Origin: Nocardia concava NBRC 100430
GTDB taxonomy: Bacteria; Actinomycetota; Actinomycetes; Mycobacteriales; Mycobacteriaceae
Assembly (NCBI RefSeq): GCF_000308815.1
Contig: NZ_BAFX01000139.1
Location: 1 to 64,000, forward strand
DNA length: 64,000 nt
Direction: 5' to 3'
Every line of letters begins with the position of its first letter. Within the stretch, counting starts at the first letter, position 1. The translations under genes and the position numbers were made by a program. The notes beneath the pieces are model-generated. The model saw only the letters and a list, made by a program, of their open reading frames with translations, made no database searches and was not told where the DNA came from. Shown piece by piece: positions 50,267 through 58,838 of the stretch.

Positions 50267-51361
50267 CTAGTTGGGCGGGCCCACGGTGAGTGTGACGCTC
50301 ACCGTGCGGCGCCCGCCCGTGGGATCGCTGATCTCGAGCCGCACCACATCGTCCGGTTTATGGGCGTTGAGTGCGGCTTTCAGCATTTGCGAGGTCGCGA
50401 TGGGGCGGTCGTCGAGGGCGGTGATGATCTCGCCGTCGGCGAGTCCGGCCGCGTAGGCGGGCAGTCCGTAGATGGCCACATCGATGCGCGCGCCGGTGGG
50501 CTGCGCGTCGGAGGTGAGGATGCCGAGGGTGGCGGTGGGGCCGATGTGGACGGTGTCGGTCGGTGTGCCGGAACGGATCTGGCGGACCACGTTCATGGCG
50601 GTGTCGATGGGGACGGCATAACCGTTGGGGCCCTTGCCCAATGCCTTCTGCAGATCGCCCGAGGCCGCGGTGACGACGCCGACCACCGCGCCGTAGCGGT
50701 CCACCAGCGCGCCGCCGGACTGCCCGGCGGCCACCGCGGCGGCCACTTCGATCATGCCGTGCAGCGACTTTCGCGACAGGTCGGCGGCATTGCGGGCCAC
50801 GATGGCCGAATCCAGATTGGTGATGGGGCCGCCGACCGCGGTCGGGGAACCGGTGCCGCCCGCATTGCCGATGGCCAGCACGTCATCGCCGAGATGCAGC
50901 GGGGCGGAACTGCCGATACGGGCGACCGGGAGCCCGCCGGCGCCGGTCAGATCCAGCAGCGCGATATCGGCCCCGGAGTCGTATCCGGCGACCGTGGCCG
51001 TGTAGGTCGCGCCGGTGCCGATATCCGAAACCGTCACGGTGTCAGCGCCTTTGATGACGTGATGGCTGGTGAGGATCTCGCCGTCGGCGGTCAGCACGAT
51101 GCCGGATCCGGCCGCGCCCAGACCGTAGGGGCGGATGCCGGCGGTGATGTTCACCAGGGCCGGTTCGGCCACCCGGGAGACCAGTTCGACATCCAGCGGC
51201 GGGAGCGAGGGCCCGACGAGGCTGGCGGAGGTGGCGTCGTCGTCCAGGGCCCAGCGGGGCAGTTCGCCTCGGTAGCAGAGGAATCCGGTGAAGCCGAGGA
51301 GCGCGGCGACGAACAGCGCCAGCAGGCGGCCGCCTCGGCCTCGACGTCTGCCGTCGTCCAC
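50267..51361 (-). CDS. HtrA-like serine protease with PDZ domain
   Basis: 364 aa from GTG 51361 (AGGAGGG upstream). N-terminal signal anchor (LLALFVAALLGFTGFLC), S1 protease with His in TSHHVIKG, Asp in SGADIALLDL, Ser in AAGQSGGALV, and a C-terminal PDZ domain (about 270-360: AYAAGLADGEIITALDD). Periplasmic quality control is likely. Confidence 0.92.
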   Translation of the reverse strand: MDDGRRRGRGGRLLALFVAALLGFTGFLCYRGELPRWALDDDATSASLVGPSLPPLDVELVSRVAEPALVNITAGIRPYGLGAAGSGIVLTADGEILTSHHVIKGADTVTVSDIGTGATYTATVAGYDSGADIALLDLTGAGGLPVARIGSSAPLHLGDDVLAIGNAGGTGSPTAVGGPITNLDSAIVARNAADLSRKSLHGMIEVAAAVAAGQSGGALVDRYGAVVGVVTAASGDLQKALGKGPNGYAVPIDTAMNVVRQIRSGTPTDTVHIGPTATLGILTSDAQPTGARIDVAIYGLPAYAAGLADGEIITALDDRPIATSQMLKAALNAHKPDDVVRLEISDPTGGRRTVSVTLTVGPPN

Positions 51362-51386
51362 GGACCCTCCTGGTGGTACCGGTATC

Positions 51387-52124
51387 TCAGTGGCTCAGGG
51401 CGGCTATGAACAACATGAACAGCACCCCGGCCAGCGTGCACAGCAGGGGTCCCCGGGAGGGTTTGCCCGCGTGTGCCTCGGGCAGGATATCGGCCGTCGC
51501 GAGGTAGAGCAGGAATCCCGCGAAATAACCCAGGTAAAGGCCGACCAGTTCCTTCGGCACCTTCACCAGGGTACCGATCACCGCGCCGATCACCGGCGCG
51601 ATCGCGTCCAGCCCGAGCATGATCAGACCCCGCCTGCGGGCATTGCCGTAGAGCGTGGTCAGCGTGAAAGTGTTGAAACCGTCGGCGAAGTCGTGGCTGA
51701 TGACCGCGATGGCCACCGCCGCGCCGACCGTGGTACTGGCCTGGAAACCGAATCCGATGCTCAGGCCGTCGAGCATGCTGTGGAAGACCAGACCGCCCGC
51801 GGCCAGCAGGCCCAGCGAGCTGAAATCGTGGCCGTGCTGGTGGGCGACGTATTCGTCCTCGTAGCCGGTGTGAATGGCCATGGACCGCTCGATGATGTGC
51901 ACGGTGAAGAAGCCGACCACCGCGGCCAGCAGCGGGACCGGGACGCCGAGCGCGATCCGCTCGTCGGCCTCGAGTGATTCCGGCATCAGATCGAAGGCCA
52001 CCACGCCGAGCATGACCCCGGCGGCCAGGCCGAGGACCAGGCGCTTGCGGTCGCCGATGCGGGACGCGATCAGGCCGCCGACCAGGGTGGCGCACATCGA
52101 GAACAGGGACAGCAGAATCGCCAT
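51387..52124 (-). CDS. ZIP-family metal transporter
   Basis: 245 aa from ATG 52124. Seven to eight helices; metal-binding HxxxD motifs in FHSMLDGLSIG and ISHDFADGFN, and a His-rich loop HQHGHD. Probably zinc or iron uptake. It lies 25 bp upstream of the HtrA-like gene on the same strand, so they may be one operon. Confidence 0.92.
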   Translation of the reverse strand: MAILLSLFSMCATLVGGLIASRIGDRKRLVLGLAAGVMLGVVAFDLMPESLEADERIALGVPVPLLAAVVGFFTVHIIERSMAIHTGYEDEYVAHQHGHDFSSLGLLAAGGLVFHSMLDGLSIGFGFQASTTVGAAVAIAVISHDFADGFNTFTLTTLYGNARRRGLIMLGLDAIAPVIGAVIGTLVKVPKELVGLYLGYFAGFLLYLATADILPEAHAGKPSRGPLLCTLAGVLFMLFIAALSH

Positions 52125-52231
52125 CGTGTCATCGTGCCGAGCGATTGCCGCGGGGTCGCCACGCCGCGCCGCGCGCGGTATATCCGACCCCCGGTTGATG
52201 CGCGGCGGAATGCGGGAGTAGGCATGACTGC

Positions 52232-53284
52232 ATGAGCACTGCTGCCGCATATGCCGTATCCGCCCCGGACGGAGCCTTCGAGAAAATCGCCATCGAACGC
52301 CGCGAGCTCGGACCCCACGATGTGCTGATCGACGTGAAATACGCGGGCATCTGCCATTCCGACATCCACACCGCCCGCAACGAATGGCACGGCACCGCCT
52401 ACCCGTGCGTGCCCGGGCACGAGATCGCGGGCATCGTCGCCGCCGTCGGCTCCGAGGTGACCCGGCACCGGGTCGGCGATCGGGTCGGGGTGGGCTGCAT
52501 GGTCGATTCCTGCGGGGAGTGCGAGGCCTGCCTGGCCGGGGAACAGCAGTACTGCACCGGGGGCCTGGTCTGGACCTACAACAGCGCGGTGCCCGCCGAG
52601 AAGCAGGCGGGCGGGTACACCCTGGGCGGCTACTCCACGCAGGTCGTGGTGACCGAGGGGTTCGTGCTGTCGATTCCGGACGGCATCGGGCTGGATGTGG
52701 CCGCGCCGCTGCTGTGCGCGGGCATCACCTTGTTCTCGCCGCTGCGGCATTGGAACGCCGGGCCCGGCAAGAAGGTCGCCATCATCGGGATGGGCGGGCT
52801 CGGGCACGTGGGTGTGAAGATCGCCGCCGCGATGGGCGCGGAGGTGACCGTACTCAGCCACTCGCTGTCCAAGCAGGAGGACGGCCTGCGGTTCGGCGCG
52901 CAGCACTACTACGCAACCGGTGACCGCGCCACCTTCAAGCAGCTGCGCGGCTCGTTCGACCTGATCATCAATACCGTGTCGGCCGATCTGCCGATCGAGG
53001 ACTACATCAAACTGCTGAAGCTGGACGGCAGCCTGGTGCTGCTGGGTCTGCCCGACAAGCCCGCCAGCGTAAGGGCTTCCACGCTGGCCGGGATGCGGCG
53101 CTCGCTGTCGGGTTCCATGATCGGCGGCATTCCGCAGACCCAGGAGATGCTGAACTTCTGCGCCGAGCACGGCATCGGCGCGGAGATCGAGGTCATCTCC
53201 GCGGACCGGATCAACGAGGCGTACGACCGCGCGGTCGCCTCGGATGTGCGCTACCGCTTCGTGATCGACACCGCCACCATGTGA
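52232..53284 (+). CDS. Zinc-dependent alcohol dehydrogenase (AdhC/YahK-type)
   Basis: 350 aa. Catalytic zinc ligands CHSDIH, GHE and later Cys; structural zinc with four Cys in CGECEACLAGEQQYC; cofactor motif GMGGLGHVG. Most like NADP-dependent aldehyde reductases. The stop is followed by an almost exact copy of the last 20 bp, a small tandem duplication. Confidence 0.93.
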   Translation: MSTAAAYAVSAPDGAFEKIAIERRELGPHDVLIDVKYAGICHSDIHTARNEWHGTAYPCVPGHEIAGIVAAVGSEVTRHRVGDRVGVGCMVDSCGECEACLAGEQQYCTGGLVWTYNSAVPAEKQAGGYTLGGYSTQVVVTEGFVLSIPDGIGLDVAAPLLCAGITLFSPLRHWNAGPGKKVAIIGMGGLGHVGVKIAAAMGAEVTVLSHSLSKQEDGLRFGAQHYYATGDRATFKQLRGSFDLIINTVSADLPIEDYIKLLKLDGSLVLLGLPDKPASVRASTLAGMRRSLSGSMIGGIPQTQEMLNFCAEHGIGAEIEVISADRINEAYDRAVASDVRYRFVIDTATM

Positions 53285-53311
53285 ACGACACCGCCACCGG
53301 GTGAGCACAGC

Positions 53312-53349
53312 AGGTGTTCGCGCCGACCGTTGTGTCGGCGCGAACACCT
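53312..53349 (+). terminator. Terminator of the alcohol dehydrogenase gene
   Basis: A 16-bp perfect stem (53312-53327 with 53334-53349) and a CGTTGT loop, 28 bp after the stop. Confidence 0.85.
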
Positions 53350-53451
53350 TCGCGGCGTCGCCGGGCGGACAGAGAATTCGGCCGCGGATCAGCACCATTG
53401 CTTTCACGGGAAACACCTCCCGGAACACCGAAAGCCTCAGGAGCAGATCAC

Positions 53452-53700
53452 ATGTCGACCCTCACCAAACGTCTGGTGACCGTCACCGCCGCCGCCCTGT
53501 TCGCCCTGCCGGTCGGCGCGGGCATCGCGTCGGCCCTCCCGGCCGGGACCGGTATCGCCGCCACCGATCGTGACGACAACTACTGGTACCACTACTACTG
53601 CGATCGCGACAGCCACGGCTTCAACTGGGACTACTGCTGGAGCCACTACCGCAACTGGTACGAGCGCGACCACCACGGTCCGCACGAGCAGCGCCGCTGA
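53452..53700 (+). CDS. Small secreted aromatic/His-rich protein
   Basis: 82 aa from ATG 53452 (AGGAG upstream). Signal peptide 1-28 (cut near ASA-LP). The mature 54 residues hold seven Tyr, five Trp and six His with Asp/Arg, and two cysteines (YYCDRD, DYCWSH). The composition is unlike any neighbour. Metal binding or wall association is possible. I do not recognise it. Confidence 0.72.
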   Translation: MSTLTKRLVTVTAAALFALPVGAGIASALPAGTGIAATDRDDNYWYHYYCDRDSHGFNWDYCWSHYRNWYERDHHGPHEQRR

Positions 53701-53802
53701 TCCGGCCTTCCGAATTGCGGTTCCGGCCTCGCGAATCAGGGTGCGGCGGTAGCGAATCCGGCGGCAGTGTCGCCGCCGGCCGCTCGATGACCGAGCCTTC
53801 CG

Positions 53803-53991
53803 CTACTGCCCCTGCTCGCGCAGCGCCTGCTTGGCGGCGTCCTGCACCTTGTCCACGGCGCCCGCGAACTTGCCCTCGGTCTGCTGGTCGATGGCGTCGC
53901 CCGCCTTGTCGATCAGCGGCTCCAGCTTGTCGGCGTGCTGCCCCGCCAGCTCCGCCGCCTTGCCCGCCGCATCCTTCAACTGGTCGAACAT
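53803..53991 (-). CDS. Small antitoxin-family protein (Rv0909-like)
   Basis: 62 aa from ATG 53991. An all-helical, Lys/Asp/Gln-rich protein (MFDQLKDAAGKAAELAGQ) with repeats of the DKAGDAIDQQTEGKF type, matching the MT0933-type antitoxin family. In M. tuberculosis Rv0909 pairs with the SRPBCC toxin Rv0910; no such toxin is adjacent, so the role may be different. Confidence 0.72.
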   Translation of the reverse strand: MFDQLKDAAGKAAELAGQHADKLEPLIDKAGDAIDQQTEGKFAGAVDKVQDAAKQALREQGQ

Positions 53992-54066
53992 GCCCACGAT
54001 CCACACTCCTGTCATTCGAAAAAGCTTCGGTGACAGGCTAACCGCGCCGGTGTGCGGAATCGGTGA

Positions 54067-54450
54067 TCAGTTCACCGGCGGCGGGCTGAAGATGCCGAAA
54101 CGGTTGCCCGAGGTGTCGAGGATCTCGGAGAAGACCAGGCCGTTCTTGGCGGTGACGGGCTGCACGAACACCTTGCCGCCCGCCTTCTCGGCCGCGGCCA
54201 GGATCTCGGGGACATCCTGGACCAGCACATAGAAGATGGCGTGGTTGGCGGAGGCGTCGTCGGTGTGCGCGATACCGCCCGCGGGCATATCGCTGCCCGG
54301 GTAGGTGACCAGGTCGTAGTTGCCGTCCTCGTTCGGGTCCGGAGCGAAGTTCCAGCCGAACAGTTCCTGGTAGAAGGCCTTCACCTGATCGGGCTCATTG
54401 CTGCCGACCTGGAACCAGGCCACGGTGTTGAAAGGCGGAGGAGTGGTCAT
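54067..54450 (-). CDS. VOC-family (glyoxalase-like) protein
   Basis: 127 aa from ATG 54450 (GGGAG upstream). Two beta-alpha-beta3 halves: VAWFQVGSNEPDQVKAFYQELFGW and VFVQPVTAKNGLVFSEILD (shown in parts). The function could be enzyme or binding protein; the divergent or upstream WYL regulator lies 110 bp away on the same strand. Confidence 0.85.
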   Translation of the reverse strand: MTTPPPFNTVAWFQVGSNEPDQVKAFYQELFGWNFAPDPNEDGNYDLVTYPGSDMPAGGIAHTDDASANHAIFYVLVQDVPEILAAAEKAGGKVFVQPVTAKNGLVFSEILDTSGNRFGIFSPPPVN

Positions 54451-54560
54451 CTCTGTCTCCCGGAGAGTCTGGGGTGGATTGCCTTGCCCCATCACGATCT
54501 CCCGGCCCGGCGACAACCCCCTGTCGGTGTTTCCGGACTTTTCTGTCGGGGTTTTCGGAC

Positions 54561-55265
54561 CTAGCCGAGCGAGATCATCCGGATCTCGTGTACCGGCTCC
54601 GAGGGGCGGCACATATCGATGGAACGCTCCGGTCCGACCCGTTCCGTCAGCTCGATGCCCTTCATACGATCCAGCCGGAAATTGCGCGGCTCGTCGCGCA
54701 GCAGGCACCACGCCAGCAGATACCAGCCGTTGCTCCCGTGCAGCAGCGCCACCGGCTCCACCTCGCGTTCACTGAGTACGCCCGAGCGGTCCAGATATTC
54801 GATGCGCAGCACGCGCCGCGCCACCACGGCCTGCTCCACCTCGGGCGGGATCGGCATGGGCGCGACCGCCTCGGGCGAGTCGAACAACCGCACCCGCAGC
54901 GCCAATTGCCGTGCCGCGTCGGCATTCTGCTGCGACATGGCGGCCAGGATCTTGCGCAGCGCGCTGCGCCCCGCCGCCGCGAACGGCCCGTCGTCTGCCC
55001 GCGCCACCGCGACGGCCAGCGCCACCGCCTCCGCCGCCGTGAAATTCAACGGCGGCAACGACATGCTCTTCTCCAGCGCGTACCCGCCGCGCCGACCGAC
55101 ATCGGCGTAGATGGGCACCCCGGACTGCTGCAGCGCGCTGATATCCCGCTCGACCGTGCGCACGCTGACCCCGTGCCGCGCCGCCAATTCCCGTGCCGTG
55201 CGGAGGCGCGGCGAAATCGCCCGCAACTCCTCGACAATCGCGTAGAGCCGATCGGTGCGGTTCAC
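54561..55265 (-). CDS. WYL-domain regulator (YafY/DeoR-like)
   Basis: 234 aa from GTG 55265, 7 nt after TACGGT. HTH_11: ARHGVSVRTVERDISALQQSG, then a WYL domain (GSNGWYLLAWCLL). WYL proteins sense nucleotides or oligonucleotides. It lies upstream of the VOC gene on the same strand and may control it. Confidence 0.9.
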   Translation of the reverse strand: MNRTDRLYAIVEELRAISPRLRTARELAARHGVSVRTVERDISALQQSGVPIYADVGRRGGYALEKSMSLPPLNFTAAEAVALAVAVARADDGPFAAAGRSALRKILAAMSQQNADAARQLALRVRLFDSPEAVAPMPIPPEVEQAVVARRVLRIEYLDRSGVLSEREVEPVALLHGSNGWYLLAWCLLRDEPRNFRLDRMKGIELTERVGPERSIDMCRPSEPVHEIRMISLG

Positions 55266-55334
55266 GCCCCACACCGTAGCGACCCCCACCGACAAACTCC
55301 GGGCCGTCGCCGTCGGAATCTCAGGCCGTTGCCG

Positions 55335-55457
55335 TCAGCGTCCGGACTTCCACGGCGGCTCCTGCGCCACCTGGTCACCCTTCTGGTTGTAGGAGTCGTA
55401 GTACTGCTTGTCGCCCTCCGGCTCGTCCGGCTGATTGCCCTTACCCGTCGGATCCAT
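55335..55457 (-). CDS. Small hydrophilic protein
   Basis: 40 aa from ATG 55457, with GGAGG at the right distance; ATG 55469 would add four residues. Rich in Gly, Asp, Gln and Tyr (QYYDSYNQKGDQ) and probably disordered. Conservation cannot be judged here. Confidence 0.5.
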   Translation of the reverse strand: MDPTGKGNQPDEPEGDKQYYDSYNQKGDQVAQEPPWKSGR

Positions 55458-55593
55458 GTTCGCCTCCATCTCGAAAACCGATGGTTCACAAGCTAATCCG
55501 CGGTTCATGACCGCTTCGTGACTGGCCAGATCTTGACGGAAAGCGGCATTCAGGCCACTGGAACGACCGTCCCAGCGGTGCGACCGTGAAGAC

Positions 55594-56325
55594 ATGACCG
55601 AAATCCTCTGGCCGGTCCTCGAATTGCGGCAGTACACACTGCGGCCGGGCACGCGCGACACCCTCATCGACCTCTTCGACCGTGAGCTGCTCGACCCGCA
55701 GGAAACCCTCGGCGCCCGCATCATCGGGCAGTTCCGCGACGAGGACGATCCGGACCGCTTCGTCTGGCTGCGCGCCTTCCCCGATATGCGGGCCCGCCAT
55801 GCCGCGCTGACCGCGTTCTACCTGGACAGCGAGACCTGGCACACGCACGCACCGGCCGCCCGCGCCACCATGATCGACACCACCGACGTGCTGCTATTGC
55901 GCCCGTCCCCGCCGGGCAGCGGCTTCACAGCGCCGAGTGACCGCCCCGCCCGCGATGCCACCGCTGCGCCGCCCGCGCGGGTCATGGCGACCGTCTACCA
56001 CCCGTCCGTCGACCTCGACGAATTCGCCGGCTTCTTCGACGACCGGGTCCGGCCCGCGCTCGCCGCGGCGGGCATCCACCCCGTCGGCGTCTACGAGACC
56101 GAGCCCGCGCCGAATACCTTCGCGCCCTTGCCCGTTCGCGAGGGCGAATCAGTCTTCAGCTGGTTCGCGACCTTCGCCGACGCCGATCGGCGTGCCGCGC
56201 AGCTCGCCATGCTGATCCGGTCGCCGCGCTGGCGGGACGATGTCGCACCCGAGCTGGCCAAGCGGCTGGAGGGGCCGGAACACGTCCTGCGCCTGGCTCC
56301 AACCGCCCGGTCACTGCTGCGCTGA
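55594..56325 (+). CDS. NIPSNAP-family protein
   Basis: 243 aa, two dimeric alpha/beta-barrel repeats: LELRQYTLRPGTRDTLIDLF near the N-terminus and a second half from about residue 125. Small NIPSNAP proteins have no clear biochemical role. Its stop abuts the convergent metE stop. Confidence 0.85.
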   Translation: MTEILWPVLELRQYTLRPGTRDTLIDLFDRELLDPQETLGARIIGQFRDEDDPDRFVWLRAFPDMRARHAALTAFYLDSETWHTHAPAARATMIDTTDVLLLRPSPPGSGFTAPSDRPARDATAAPPARVMATVYHPSVDLDEFAGFFDDRVRPALAAAGIHPVGVYETEPAPNTFAPLPVREGESVFSWFATFADADRRAAQLAMLIRSPRWRDDVAPELAKRLEGPEHVLRLAPTARSLLR

Positions 56326-58641
56326 TCAGGCGCTTTCGCCCGCGGCGGCCTCCGCGCGCCGCCGGACGCGGCGGGCCGCCGCGACCATATTGCGCAGCGA
56401 CGGGTCCAGCTGCCAGTGGTGGCGGGTCTTGAGGCCGCCGTCCGGATTGGCCCACAGGCGTTCCGGGGTGACGGCTTCGGCTGCGGCGGTGAGCAATTCG
56501 TCCAGCTCGTCGATGTCCGGGATGCGAGCCGAACGCGACTCGTACACGCCCGGGCCGACACCGTGGGTCAGGCCGCGACCCTCGGCGCAGTCCTCCTTCA
56601 GCGCCTCGAGCACCCATTCGATGGAGCGGGTGGCCACGATGGCGGTGACGTCGGCATCGAGCTCCTCGATGGCCGCCACCACGTCGCCGCGGCTGGAATA
56701 GCCGATGTGCGTGTGGATCTGGGTCTCCGGCTTGACGCCGGAGGTGGCCAGCTTGAACGCGCCGACCGCCCAGCGCAGGTATTCGGCCTGCCCCTTCTTG
56801 CGCAGCGGCAGCAGCTCGCGAATGGAGGGCTCGTCCACCTGGATGATGGCGATGCCCGCCTTCTCCAGGTCCACGACCTCGTCGCGAATGGCCAGCGCCA
56901 CCTGGTCGGCGGTCTCGTAGAGCGGCTGGTCCTGGCGCACGAAGGAGCGGGCCAGCATGGTGACCGGGCCGGTGACCATGCCCTTGACCGGCTTGTCGGT
57001 GAGCGACTGCGCGTACGCGGTCCACGACACCGACATGGGCTCCGGGCGCGACACGTCGCCGTACACGATCGGCGGTCGCACGCAACGGGATCCGTACACC
57101 TGCACCCAGCCGTAGTGGGTGGTGGCGAAGCCGTCCAGCAGCTCCGCGAAGTACTGGATCATGTCGTTGCGCTCGTGCTCGCCGTGCACGAACACGTCGA
57201 GGCCGATGTCCTCCTGCAGGCGGATGGTCGACTCGATCTCGGCCTCGATGCGCTTGCGGTAGTCGTCGTAGGAGAGCTTGCCCTGGCCCAGATCGTGGCG
57301 CGCCTGGCGGGCCGCCTCGGTCTGCGGGAACGAGCCCAGTGTGGTGGCAGGCACCAGCGGGAGCCGAAGCTTGGCCTGCTGTGCGATCTTTCGCGTCTCG
57401 TAGGGTTCGCGCACCCGCATCTGCGGGGTCACCGCGTAGACGCGCTGGCGCACCGCGTGCTTCTGCTTGAAGTGCACCGAGGTCGGCTTCTTGCGCCACT
57501 TCTCCGAGGGGCCCTCGGTGAGCGCCTTGGCCAGCGAGACCACTTCCAGCACCTTCTGTTTGGCGAAGGCGAGACGGTCGGCGACGGGACCCTCGAGCTC
57601 GTATTCGACGAGCACGTCGTAGGGCACGTGCAGCAGCGTGGCGCCGGTCGACACCACCATGTCGGGACAGACCTGGGCCAGCTTGTTGAGGTATTCCAGG
57701 GTCACGTACCGGTCGGCGCGCCACACATTGGTGCCGCTGATCACGCCGGCGTAGAGGCGCTTGCGCTTGATGCCCGGAATCTTGGCCAGCTCCTCGGGCA
57801 CCACGCGGTGGCTCGCGAGGTCCAGGCCGATGGCCTCCACCGCGGTGCGGCACAGGATTTCGGTGGCCTCGCCGAAATCACCGTAGGAGCCGGTGACCAG
57901 CATGCGCGGACGCAGCGGGGCCTTGGACAGCCGCTGGTAGGTCTTCTCGAACAGCTCCATGGTCGAGGGCGAGCGGTCACTGGTGAAGCACGGCTCGTCC
58001 AGCTGCACACAGGTGGCGCCGCGCTTGGCGAGGATCTCGAACAGTTCCTCGTACACCGGCAGCAGCTTGTCCAGCAGCACCAGCTTGTCGAACTCGGTCT
58101 GGCCGGGGACGTGTCCGGTCTTGGACAGCAGCAGCAACGACAGCGGGCCCAGGATCACCGGGCGCAATTCGATGCCGGCGGCCTTGGCGCGGTCGAATTC
58201 GTCGAGCAGGGCCTCGGGATGCAGCGAGAACTCGGTGTCGGTATCGAGTTCGGGCTGCCGGTAGTGGTACGGCGTGTTCAGCAGCTTGACCAGCTCGAGC
58301 GGCGGCAGGTCGGGGCGGCCGCGAGCCATCAGGAAGTAGAAGTCCAAGGGGTCCAAGCCTTCTCGATAGGGCTCGAACCGCTTGGGGACCGCGCCGAACA
58401 GCAGCGCGTTGTCGAGGATGTGGTCGTAGAAGGAGAAGGTGTTGCCGGGGACCTGCGTCAACCCGGTGGCGGCCAGCTCCCGGAACTGACTCTCCTGAAT
58501 ATCGCGACCGACGGCGAGCAGCTCGTCGCGAGACAGCGTGCCGTGCCAGTACGACTCCAGTGCACGCTTGAGTTGCCGGTGCTCGCCGATGCGCGGGTAA
58601 CCCAGGATGCTGGATCCGAACCCGTCGGTGACGTTGACCAT
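56326..58641 (-). CDS. metE: MetE-like methionine synthase with a degenerate zinc site
   Basis: 771 aa from ATG 58641, the normal length. Both TIM-barrel halves are complete and substrate motifs are kept: LGSFPQT, HGEHERND, VDEPSIRE. However, the zinc ligands His641, Cys643, Glu665 and Cys726 of E. coli MetE correspond here to His645, Gly647 (HTHIGYSS), Val669 (AIVATRS) and Gly735 (ANPDGGLKT). Three of four are lost, although the surrounding sequence is well preserved. MetE uses zinc to activate homocysteine, so normal catalysis is doubtful unless other ligands are used. No B12 riboswitch is seen upstream. A typical MetE or MetH may exist elsewhere. Confidence 0.93.
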   Translation of the reverse strand: MVNVTDGFGSSILGYPRIGEHRQLKRALESYWHGTLSRDELLAVGRDIQESQFRELAATGLTQVPGNTFSFYDHILDNALLFGAVPKRFEPYREGLDPLDFYFLMARGRPDLPPLELVKLLNTPYHYRQPELDTDTEFSLHPEALLDEFDRAKAAGIELRPVILGPLSLLLLSKTGHVPGQTEFDKLVLLDKLLPVYEELFEILAKRGATCVQLDEPCFTSDRSPSTMELFEKTYQRLSKAPLRPRMLVTGSYGDFGEATEILCRTAVEAIGLDLASHRVVPEELAKIPGIKRKRLYAGVISGTNVWRADRYVTLEYLNKLAQVCPDMVVSTGATLLHVPYDVLVEYELEGPVADRLAFAKQKVLEVVSLAKALTEGPSEKWRKKPTSVHFKQKHAVRQRVYAVTPQMRVREPYETRKIAQQAKLRLPLVPATTLGSFPQTEAARQARHDLGQGKLSYDDYRKRIEAEIESTIRLQEDIGLDVFVHGEHERNDMIQYFAELLDGFATTHYGWVQVYGSRCVRPPIVYGDVSRPEPMSVSWTAYAQSLTDKPVKGMVTGPVTMLARSFVRQDQPLYETADQVALAIRDEVVDLEKAGIAIIQVDEPSIRELLPLRKKGQAEYLRWAVGAFKLATSGVKPETQIHTHIGYSSRGDVVAAIEELDADVTAIVATRSIEWVLEALKEDCAEGRGLTHGVGPGVYESRSARIPDIDELDELLTAAAEAVTPERLWANPDGGLKTRHHWQLDPSLRNMVAAARRVRRRAEAAAGESA

Positions 58642-58774
58642 CTTGAACGGACACTCCTTCCGAGCTGCCGGTCCCGAACGACCTGATTGCAGCTTATGCC
58701 CGGTTGCGGTGGACGCCGCCACATGCCCTGCGGCGCGCACCTTGGAGAAAAAGACGCTCTGCTCTGTAGGAAGA

Positions 58775-58816
58775 AAAACACGATGCGCTCACGCGACCAC
58801 CCGCGTGAGCGCATCG
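58775..58816 (-). terminator. Terminator of fadB2
   Basis: A 15-bp stem (58802-58816 with 58781-58795) followed on the minus strand by TGTTTTTCTT. It stands 23 bp after the fadB2 stop, before the metE leader. Confidence 0.9.
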
Positions 58817-58838
58817 ATACGCCATGGAAAGGCTCAGA

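Noticed and set aside
57600..58680. Long plus-strand frame opposite metE
   Set aside because: Antisense shadow; no conserved motif, and the minus strand codes for a recognisable MetE.
58642..58775. Cobalamin riboswitch upstream of metE
   Set aside because: No B12-box-like sequence or suitable fold could be recognised in the 130-bp leader.
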